Under the pieces are notes generated by a model. The model made no database searches. It worked only from the letters and a program-made list of their open reading frames with translations, and was not told the origin of the DNA. Position numbers and translations under genes: made by a program. 6,014 nt of DNA, from the NCBI GenBank assembly GCA_902495025.1, contig CABUWB010000130.1, positions 1 to 6,014 of the forward strand, read 5' to 3'. Of the stretch, positions 1-4,962 are shown piece by piece. Position 1 is the stretch's first letter. Each line of letters opens with the position of its first letter. The stretch is from an uncultured Eubacteriales bacterium (GTDB taxonomy: Bacteria > Bacillota > Clostridia > Lachnospirales > CAG-274).

Positions 1-106
1 AAACATAAAGGCGTTTCAGGTAACTTCAGGCGTCGCAGACTTAATTCCGCAGGGTGGGCTTTGCCCGCCCGAGGGATAATGTGGCTTAATTTTGCAAAAT
101 TAAGCC

Positions 107-119
107 ATCCCGAAGGGAT
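107..119. repeat. 13-base palindromic motif ATCCCGAAGGGAT, copy 1
   Basis: Five-base arms ATCCC and GGGAT flank a GAA loop. An identical copy lies at 209-221, and a shorter relative, CCCGAGGGAT, lies at 68-77. The motif sits exactly between the long palindrome at 82-107 and the hairpin at 119-143, sharing one base with each. It looks like a conserved joint between hairpins whose own sequences vary. Confidence 0.8.
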
Positions 120-208
120 TTGCATTTATTACATAAATGCAAACGGTGTCTAGCGTAGCGAGGCACGGTTTGTCACTTCCACGTTTGGATTTGTGGTAAC
201 TAATCCAA

Positions 209-221
209 ATCCCGAAGGGAT
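209..221. repeat. 13-base palindromic motif ATCCCGAAGGGAT, copy 2
   Basis: Identical to 107-119. It again sits exactly between two unrelated longer hairpins (184-209 and 221-243) and shares one base with each. Identical sequence in the same relative position suggests a modular unit rather than chance. Confidence 0.8.
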
Positions 222-393
222 ACGGCTTTTTATAAAAGCCGTAAAGGGTACGTCAGTACCCCTGCAAGATGAAATGCACGCAGTGTATTTCATCTTATCG
301 GTGTGTTGCGCCAGCGACACACCGATAAACATTAATTTATATTGATTTATCTTTTATTATAATATCCGCTTATATGCGGCAAAGGGTTTTGGT

Positions 394-422
394 TTGACAA
401 TGCTATAGGTACGTGGTATCAT
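394..422 (+). promoter_or_regulatory. promoter of the rfbABDC operon
   Basis: A perfect -35 box TTGACA (394-399) is followed after 17 bases by the -10 box TATCAT (417-422). TGG immediately before it (414-416) makes an extended -10. Transcription should start near 429, about 50 bases before the rfbA ATG. This is a housekeeping sigma-type promoter. It lies downstream of the hairpin array, so the array would not be part of a transcript starting here. Confidence 0.85.
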
Positions 423-467
423 ATATATAATAGGATTATTATGAAAATCAGTTCTTCTATATGAAAC

Positions 468-472
468 GGAGG
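468..472 (+). promoter_or_regulatory. ribosome binding site of rfbA
   Basis: GGAGG lies 8 bases before the ATG at 481. This near-consensus Shine-Dalgarno sequence fixes the rfbA start. Confidence 0.9.
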
Positions 473-480
473 AGTTTAAT

Positions 481-1377
481 ATGAAAGGTATTATTCTGGC
501 AGGAGGCTCGGGTACAAGGCTGTATCCGCTTACTACGGTTACATCAAAACAGCTTTTGCCTATTTATGACAAGCCTATGATTTACTACCCTATGTCGGTG
601 CTGATGAACTCGGGCATAAGGGATATACTTATAATCTCCACACCGCAGGATACCCCGAGGTTTGAGGAGCTGCTCGGAGACGGCAGCAGGTTTGGCATTA
701 ATTTAAGCTATGCCGTACAGCCTTCGCCTGATGGACTTGCACAGGCATTTATTATAGGTGAAAAGTTTATCGGAAAAGACAGCGTTGCCATGGTGCTTGG
801 CGACAATATTTTTGCAGGGCATGGACTTATTGACAGGCTTAAAAATGCTGTGGACAATGCCGAAAAGGGCAGGGGCGCAACGGTGTTTGGCTATTATGTT
901 GATGACCCCGAGAGGTTTGGTATTGTTGAGTTTGACGGCAGCGGCAGGGCTGTTTCCATTGAGGAAAAGCCGTCAAAGCCTAAGAGCAATTACTGTGTAA
1001 CGGGACTTTATTTTTACGATAACAGGGTCGTGGAGTTTGCAAAGGGTTTAAAGCCCTCTGCAAGAGGTGAGCTTGAAATCACCGACCTTAACAGAATTTA
1101 TCTTGAAATGGGTGCTCTTAATGTTGAGCTGTTAGGGCAGGGCTTTACATGGCTTGATACCGGTACGCACGAGAGCCTTGTGGACGCTACCAATTTCGTA
1201 AAAACCATTGAAACCCACCAGCACAGAAAAATTGCCTGCCTGGAGGAAATTGCCTACCTTAACGGCTGGATAAGCAAAGATGATGTTCTTACCGTTTATG
1301 AGGTGCTGAAGAAAAACCAGTACGGTCAGTATCTTAAAGACGTGCTGGATGGAAAATATATGGATATGCTGCATTAA
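481..1377 (+). CDS. rfbA: glucose-1-phosphate thymidylyltransferase (RmlA/RfbA)
   Basis: Cytosolic enzyme joining dTTP and glucose 1-phosphate to give dTDP-glucose, the first step of dTDP-L-rhamnose synthesis. The 298-residue product matches the usual RmlA length and aligns end to end with the family. Visible motifs are the nucleotide-binding loop GGSGTRLYP at residues 8-16, the KQLLPIYDKPMIYYP block at 23-37, PSPDGLAQAF at 81-90, GDNIF at 107-111 with metal-binding Asp108, EEKP at 161-164, and WLDTGTH at 224-230 with the second metal-ligand Asp226. All expected catalytic residues appear present. The start is supported by GGAGG 8 bases upstream, and the gene begins the operon behind a strong promoter. 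In this family the enzyme is normally inhibited by dTDP-rhamnose; that is family knowledge, not shown here. Only 16 bases separate it from rfbB, so the two are surely co-transcribed. Confidence 0.97.
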   Translation: MKGIILAGGSGTRLYPLTTVTSKQLLPIYDKPMIYYPMSVLMNSGIRDILIISTPQDTPRFEELLGDGSRFGINLSYAVQPSPDGLAQAFIIGEKFIGKDSVAMVLGDNIFAGHGLIDRLKNAVDNAEKGRGATVFGYYVDDPERFGIVEFDGSGRAVSIEEKPSKPKSNYCVTGLYFYDNRVVEFAKGLKPSARGELEITDLNRIYLEMGALNVELLGQGFTWLDTGTHESLVDATNFVKTIETHQHRKIACLEEIAYLNGWISKDDVLTVYEVLKKNQYGQYLKDVLDGKYMDMLH

Positions 1378-1393
1378 TGAAAGGAAAAATATT

Positions 1394-2413
1394 ATGACAA
1401 TAATTGTTACCGGCGGTGCCGGATTTATAGGAGCTAATTTTATTTTTCATATGCTTGACAAGCACCCCGATTACAGGATAATCTGCCTTGACAAGCTCAC
1501 CTATGCGGGCAATTTATCAACCCTTGCCCCTGTTATGGATAAGCCTAATTTCCGCTTTGTAAAGGCGGATATTTGCGACAGGGAGGCGGTTTATGCTCTC
1601 TTTGAGGAGGAAAAGCCGGATATTGTCGTAAACTTTGCAGCGGAAAGCCACGTTGACCGCTCCATTGAGGACCCGGGCATCTTTTTGCAGACCAATATCA
1701 TGGGTACCGCAACCCTTATGGACGCTTGCAGAAAGTACGGCATAACACGCTATCATCAGGTATCTACCGATGAGGTTTACGGTGATTTGCCGCTTGACAG
1801 ACCGGATTTATTCTTTACCGAGGAAACACCTATACACACAAGCTCACCCTACAGCTCGTCAAAGGCTGCTGCGGATTTGCTTGTGCTTGCATATCATAGG
1901 ACATACGGACTGCCTGTCAGCATAAGCCGCTGTTCAAACAACTACGGCCCTTATCATTTCCCAGAAAAGCTCATTCCGCTTATGATTGCAAATGCGCTTA
2001 ATGACAAGCCGCTGCCTGTTTATGGCGAGGGTCTTAATGTGAGGGACTGGCTCTACGTTGAGGACCACTGCAAGGCTATCGACCTTATCATTCATAAGGG
2101 CAGGGTAGGCGAGGTTTACAATATCGGCGGTCATAATGAAATGAAAAATATCGACATTGTTAAGATAATATGTAAGGAGCTTGGCAAAAGCGAGGAGCTT
2201 ATCACCTTTGTTACCGACAGAAAGGGACACGATATGCGCTATGCCATTGACCCTACAAAGATACACAATGAGCTTGGCTGGCTGCCCGAAACGGCATTTG
2301 CCGACGGCATAAAGAAAACCATTCAGTGGTATCTTGACAACAGACAGTGGTGGGAAACCATAATCAGCGGTGAGTATCAGAACTACTACGAAAAAATGTA
2401 TGCTAACAGGTGA
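1394..2413 (+). CDS. rfbB: dTDP-glucose 4,6-dehydratase (RmlB/RfbB)
   Basis: Second step of the pathway: NAD-dependent conversion of dTDP-glucose to dTDP-4-keto-6-deoxyglucose in the cytosol. It is an extended short-chain dehydrogenase. The Rossmann motif GGAGFIG is at residues 7-13, STDEVYG at 124-130 carries the Asp126-Glu127 dehydration pair, and the catalytic Tyr153-x-x-x-Lys157 lies in SPYSSSK. RDWLYVEDH at 217-225 is also typical. I chose the ATG at 1394, giving 339 residues. It has an AAGGA ribosome site 8 bases upstream, and the Rossmann strand begins at once, as usual. The in-frame ATG at 1349 would add 15 residues with no family counterpart and would overlap rfbA by 29 bases. It ends 9 bases before rfbD. 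No key residue is missing. Confidence 0.96.
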   Translation: MTIIVTGGAGFIGANFIFHMLDKHPDYRIICLDKLTYAGNLSTLAPVMDKPNFRFVKADICDREAVYALFEEEKPDIVVNFAAESHVDRSIEDPGIFLQTNIMGTATLMDACRKYGITRYHQVSTDEVYGDLPLDRPDLFFTEETPIHTSSPYSSSKAAADLLVLAYHRTYGLPVSISRCSNNYGPYHFPEKLIPLMIANALNDKPLPVYGEGLNVRDWLYVEDHCKAIDLIIHKGRVGEVYNIGGHNEMKNIDIVKIICKELGKSEELITFVTDRKGHDMRYAIDPTKIHNELGWLPETAFADGIKKTIQWYLDNRQWWETIISGEYQNYYEKMYANR

Positions 2414-2422
2414 GGTGCTTTT

Positions 2423-3346
2423 ATGAAGGTGTTTGTAACAGGTGTCGGCGGTCAGCTTGGACACGATGTAATGAACGAGCTTGCTAAAAGAGGCATTGAG
2501 GGCGTGGGCAGCGATATTGCCCCCGAATACAGCGGAGCAGATGACGGCTCTGCCGTAACCAAAATGCCTTATGTGCAGCTTGATATAACGGATTTTGCAG
2601 CGGTGGAAAAAGTTATCGGGGATATTAAGCCCGATGCGGTTGTACACTGTGCAGCATGGACTGCCGTTGACCTTGCAGAGGACGAGGATAAAATCGATAA
2701 GGTGCGTGCAATCAATGCAGGCGGTACGGAGAATATTGCAAGGGTCTGCAAGACGCTTGACGCCAAAATGATTTATATAAGCACCGACTATGTTTTTGAC
2801 GGACAGGGCAGTAAACCTTGGCAGCCCGACTGTACCGACTATAAGCCGCTTAATGTTTACGGCAAAACCAAGCTGGAAGGCGAGCTTGCCGTCAGCGGTC
2901 TGCTTGATAAATATTTTATTGTGCGTATTGCATGGGTGTTTGGCACAAACGGTAAAAATTTCATCAAAACCATGCTGAATGTGGGTAAGAAATACGACAC
3001 CGTAAGGGTTGTAAACGACCAGATAGGCACGCCTACCTATACGCTTGACCTTGCAAGGCTGCTTGTGGATATGCTGCTTAGCGACAAGTATGGCTATTAC
3101 CATGCCACAAACGAGGGCGGCTATATAAGCTGGTATGATTTTACCTGTGAAATATTCAGACAGGCGGGCTATGATACAAAGGTTGTACCAGTAACCACGC
3201 AGGAATATGGTCTTTCCAAGGCAGCAAGACCGTTTAACTCAAGGCTTGACAAAAGCAAGCTGGCTGAAATGGGTTTTGAGGCACTTCCTACATGGCAGAA
3301 CGCACTTGAAAGGTATTTAAAGGAGATTAATTATGGCACAGATTAA
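2423..3346 (+). CDS. rfbD: dTDP-4-dehydrorhamnose reductase (RmlD/RfbD)
   Basis: Last step of the pathway: NAD(P)H-dependent reduction of dTDP-4-keto-L-rhamnose to dTDP-L-rhamnose. The 307-residue product is close to the usual size of about 280-300. Visible features are the Rossmann motif GVGGQLG at residues 7-13, HCAAWTAVDLAE near 75-86, ISTDYVFDG at 119-127, and catalytic Tyr146-x-x-x-Lys150 within NVYGKTK. The stretch at about 33-50 is somewhat longer than in enterobacterial RmlD and probably explains the extra length. The ATG at 2423 is preceded by GAGG with 7 bases of spacing; part of that site overlaps the rfbB stop codon, which suggests translational coupling. The 3' end overlaps rfbC by 14 bases. 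In this operon RfbD precedes RfbC although it acts after it. Confidence 0.95.
   Translation: MKVFVTGVGGQLGHDVMNELAKRGIEGVGSDIAPEYSGADDGSAVTKMPYVQLDITDFAAVEKVIGDIKPDAVVHCAAWTAVDLAEDEDKIDKVRAINAGGTENIARVCKTLDAKMIYISTDYVFDGQGSKPWQPDCTDYKPLNVYGKTKLEGELAVSGLLDKYFIVRIAWVFGTNGKNFIKTMLNVGKKYDTVRVVNDQIGTPTYTLDLARLLVDMLLSDKYGYYHATNEGGYISWYDFTCEIFRQAGYDTKVVPVTTQEYGLSKAARPFNSRLDKSKLAEMGFEALPTWQNALERYLKEINYGTD
3321..3325 (+). promoter_or_regulatory. ribosome binding site of rfbC inside rfbD
   Basis: AGGAG lies within the last codons of rfbD, 7 bases before the rfbC ATG at 3333. It supports the overlapping start and a coupled translation of the two genes. Confidence 0.85.
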
Positions 3347-3941
3347 GGTTGAAAAAAATGTTGGCGGTATAGAGGGACTTTGCATAATTGAGCCTGCCGT
3401 ACATGGCGACAGCAGGGGCTATTTTATGGAAACCTACAATCAGAGGGATATGCAGGAAAATGGGCTTGACATGGTCTTTGTGCAGGATAACCAGTCCTGC
3501 TCATCAAAGGGTGTGTTAAGAGGTCTGCACTTTCAGAAGGAGTTTCCGCAGGGCAAGCTGGTAAGGGTTATTAAGGGCAGTGTTTTTGACGTTGCAGTTG
3601 ACCTCAGAAAAAGCTCAAAGACCTACGGCAAGTGGTTTGGCGTTGAGCTGACCGAGGAAAATAAAAAGCAGTTTTACATTCCCGAGGGCTTTGCGCATGG
3701 CTTTCTTGTGTTAAGCGATATTGCGGAGTTCTGCTATAAGTGTACGGACTTTTATCACCCCGGCGACGAGGGCGGCATGGCGTGGAACGACCCTGAAATC
3801 GGCATTGACTGGCCACAGGTGCAGGGCGAGTACAAGGGTACGGCAAGTGCGCAGGGTTATACTCTCGCTGATGGCACTCCCCTTAATTTAAGCGATAAGG
3901 ACCAGAAGTGGCTTGGACTAAAGGATACATTTTCCTTTTAA
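3333..3941 (+). CDS. rfbC: dTDP-4-dehydrorhamnose 3,5-epimerase (RmlC/RfbC)
   Basis: Third chemical step: epimerisation at C3 and C5 of dTDP-4-keto-6-deoxyglucose to dTDP-4-keto-L-rhamnose, by a cytosolic, cofactor-free cupin-fold enzyme. The 202 residues fit the family (about 180-205). Conserved blocks are GDSRGYFMETYNQ at 25-37, FVQDNQSCSSKGVLRGLHFQ at 49-68 with the catalytic base His66 and the Arg63 ligand, QGKLVRV at 73-79, VFDVAVDLRKSS at 84-95, FYIPEGFAHGFLVLSD at 114-129, and the WNDPEIGIDWP block at 151-161. Tyr141 in TDFYHP is the likely catalytic acid. Its start overlaps rfbD by 14 bases and has its own AGGAG site. It is the last gene of the rhamnose cluster; a gap of 267 bases follows. 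All expected active-site residues are present. Confidence 0.95.
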   Translation: MAQIKVEKNVGGIEGLCIIEPAVHGDSRGYFMETYNQRDMQENGLDMVFVQDNQSCSSKGVLRGLHFQKEFPQGKLVRVIKGSVFDVAVDLRKSSKTYGKWFGVELTEENKKQFYIPEGFAHGFLVLSDIAEFCYKCTDFYHPGDEGGMAWNDPEIGIDWPQVQGEYKGTASAQGYTLADGTPLNLSDKDQKWLGLKDTFSF

Positions 3942-4084
3942 ATAGGTACGGTTATATAAAATTGCACAAAGCACAGCCCTGTTTTTTAGGCTTTTTTAAG
4001 GGTAATATTATTTTGATGTATAAAAATAGCAAAAAGACCTTGTATTTAAAAAAAATTTTGTGTTTTTTTACTTTGCCTTAATAT
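3942..4084. other. AT-rich intergenic gap after rfbC
   Basis: No gene is visible. The stretch is rich in A and T runs, including a long A/T block at about 4048-4069. Apart from a weak terminator-like structure near its left end, I see no organised feature up to the promoter at 4085. Confidence 0.7.
3975..3997 (+). terminator. possible weak terminator after rfbC
   Basis: AGCC (3975-3978) can pair with GGCT (3989-3992), and a T run (3992-3997) follows. The stem is only 4 base pairs and the loop is T-rich, so this would be a poor intrinsic terminator. Some readthrough from the rhamnose genes into the next transcription unit is plausible. Confidence 0.3.
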
Positions 4085-4113
4085 TTGACAATAATAGGGT
4101 GGTGTGCTATTAT
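4085..4113 (+). promoter_or_regulatory. promoter of the phosphoglycosyltransferase gene
   Basis: A perfect -35 box TTGACA (4085-4090), a 17-base spacer and a -10 box TATTAT (4108-4113) are preceded by an extended -10 TGC (4105-4107). The expected start is near 4120, giving a leader of about 90 bases. It has the same layout as the rfbA promoter, including AT straight after the -35 box and a TGN extension. Confidence 0.85.
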
Positions 4114-4128
4114 ATAAATGCTGTTTGA

Positions 4129-4146
4129 CGCCAGGTGGCGGTTTTT
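4129..4146 (+). promoter_or_regulatory. leader hairpin followed by a T run (candidate attenuator or anti-termination element)
   Basis: CGCC (4129-4132) pairs with GGCG (4137-4140) around the loop AGGT, and GTTTTT follows at 4141-4146. It lies about 10 bases after the predicted transcription start and about 60 bases before the start codon. The shape resembles a short intrinsic terminator. Leaders of polysaccharide operons often carry pausing or anti-termination signals used by specialised NusG proteins, but no match to a known signal is clear. The 4-pair stem is short, so function is uncertain. Confidence 0.35.
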
Positions 4147-4208
4147 AGTTAGCTGGTTATATTTTTATATGGACGATTGTAAGGGTTTTAAAAAGGGGAT
4201 TGTTTTAA

Positions 4209-4904
4209 ATGGAAGCAAATATAAGAGGAATTTACTCTGAAGGTGGGTTAAGTGTTGTGAATGTAAATGGCAGCGCCGATGCAAAGGCCGACAAAAAACG
4301 TGGATATTTTTTTGCAAAAAGAATATTTGATATAGTTTCTTCAGGTCTTGCCATGGTAGTGCTTTCACCTGTTTTTCTTGCTACGGCAATTGCCATTAAG
4401 TGCGAGGACAGAAAGGGACCTGTTATTTTTTCACAGAACAGGGTCGGCAAGGACGGCAGGGAATTTAAAATGTATAAATTCAGAAGCATGTATACCGACG
4501 CTGAGGAAAGGCTTGCCGAGCTTCAGGAGCAGAATGAGGCTGACGGCCCCGTATTTAAAATCAAGGACGACCCAAGAATTACAAGGGTTGGCCGCTTTAT
4601 AAGAAAGTACAGCATTGACGAGCTTATGCAGCTTGTAAATGTGTTTAAGGGAGATATGTCGGTTGTAGGCCCAAGACCTGCACTGCCTAACGAGGTTGCC
4701 GAGTATGACAGCGTTGCAAGGCGCAGGCTGGAGGTTAAGCCGGGACTTAGCTGCTACTGGCAGATAAGCGGCAGAAGCAATATAGGCTTTGATGAATGGA
4801 TGCAGCTTGACATTAAATATATAGAGGAAATGAGTATGTGGACTGATATAAAAATCATTCTGCTTACCATACCCGCAGTTTTAAAGGGCGACGGCGCCTG
4901 CTGA
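4209..4904 (+). CDS. polyprenyl-phosphate sugar-1-phosphate transferase (bacterial sugar transferase family, priming enzyme)
   Basis: Likely transfers a sugar 1-phosphate from a nucleotide sugar to undecaprenyl phosphate at the inner face of the membrane, starting a repeat unit. The 231 residues match the small monotopic phosphoglycosyltransferases (PglC-like core) without the large multi-helix N-terminal half of WbaP-type enzymes. Order: hydrophilic N-terminus (1-31), KRIFD at 37-41, one hydrophobic segment at about 42-64 with Ser53-Pro54, FSQNRVG at 74-80, FKMYKFRSM at 86-94, DDPRITRVGRFIRK at 120-133, the catalytic Asp137-Glu138 pair in SIDEL, GDMSVVGPRP at 148-157, and the C-terminal WQISGRS at 184-190. 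The position after DEL is Met140, where many relatives have Pro. The start has AGGGGA about 9 bases upstream. TGA is followed in frame by TAG. The sugar substrate cannot be read from the sequence. It has its own promoter and leader. Confidence 0.92.
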   Translation: MEANIRGIYSEGGLSVVNVNGSADAKADKKRGYFFAKRIFDIVSSGLAMVVLSPVFLATAIAIKCEDRKGPVIFSQNRVGKDGREFKMYKFRSMYTDAEERLAELQEQNEADGPVFKIKDDPRITRVGRFIRKYSIDELMQLVNVFKGDMSVVGPRPALPNEVAEYDSVARRRLEVKPGLSCYWQISGRSNIGFDEWMQLDIKYIEEMSMWTDIKIILLTIPAVLKGDGAC

Positions 4905-4920
4905 TAGATATTGTAACCAC

Positions 4921-4934
4921 TGATTAATTAATCA
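4921..4934. promoter_or_regulatory. 14-base perfect palindrome between genes (possible operator)
   Basis: TGATTAATTAATCA is its own reverse complement, and partial symmetry continues outward (4918-4919 with 4936-4937, and 4915-4916 with 4939-4940). It sits in the 58-base gap before the nucleotidyltransferase. An AT-rich dyad of this size could bind a dimeric regulator, but no promoter is convincing here, and a chance palindrome is possible in AT-rich DNA. Confidence 0.4.
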
Positions 4935-4962
4935 TTGTTTACTAATGGGGAGCGAGGAAAAT

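Larger units (their letters stand above)
52..327 (+). repeat. dense array of adjacent hairpins (possible structured RNA or palindromic repeat element)
   Basis: Eleven different inverted repeats fill this gene-free stretch. Seen stems (outer limits): 52-70, 82-107, 107-119, 119-143, 141-171, 184-209, 209-221, 221-243, 246-261, 266-296 and 296-327. Most stems are perfect over 6-14 base pairs with loops of 2-10 bases, and roughly 200 bases of the 276 can pair locally. Neighbouring stems often share their boundary base (107, 119, 209, 221, 296). The stem sequences differ from one another, so this is neither a simple tandem repeat nor a CRISPR array. Imperfect pairs inside the stems (55/67, 149/163, 276/286, 307/316) are G-T on this strand, which fits a + strand transcript; hence the strand call. 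Its function is unknown. It could be a noncoding RNA, a cluster of REP-like or MITE-like palindromes, or a transcription-attenuating region. The existence of the hairpins is certain; the element type is not. Confidence 0.75.

Noticed and set aside
1..330. CRISPR array
   Set aside because: There is no regular direct repeat with uniform unique spacers; the structure consists of inverted repeats of varied length and sequence.
1..330. Integron attC sites or a tRNA cluster
   Set aside because: The hairpins lack paired GTTRRRY/RYYYAAC core sites in the right layout, and none folds into a tRNA cloverleaf.
150..332. 60-codon reading frame on the - strand inside the hairpin array
   Set aside because: Its codons are made up of palindromic repeat sequence, it has no ribosome site of note, and its protein resembles nothing known.
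366..379. Small hairpin CCGC/GCGG as a terminator of an upstream gene
   Set aside because: The stem is only four pairs and is followed by CAAAGGG before any T run, so termination is not supported.
1349..1393. Upstream in-frame start for rfbB
   Set aside because: It would add 15 residues without family counterpart inside the rfbA coding end, while the ATG at 1394 has a suitable ribosome site and starts directly at the Rossmann strand.
1934..3103. Long - strand open frame of 389 codons across rfbB and rfbD
   Set aside because: It lies entirely opposite two well-conserved genes and their junction, has no family resemblance, and is best explained by the codon bias of the + strand genes.
4629..4650. 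Met140 in place of the common Pro after the catalytic Asp-Glu of the transferase, as a sign of inactivity
   Set aside because: The Asp-Glu pair and the surrounding motifs are intact, and I believe Met occurs here in other family members, so loss of function is not indicated.
4945..4962. Earlier ATG for the nucleotidyltransferase
   Set aside because: The extra six codons contain the likely ribosome site for the ATG at 4963, and the family normally starts at the MKTT-type first strand.
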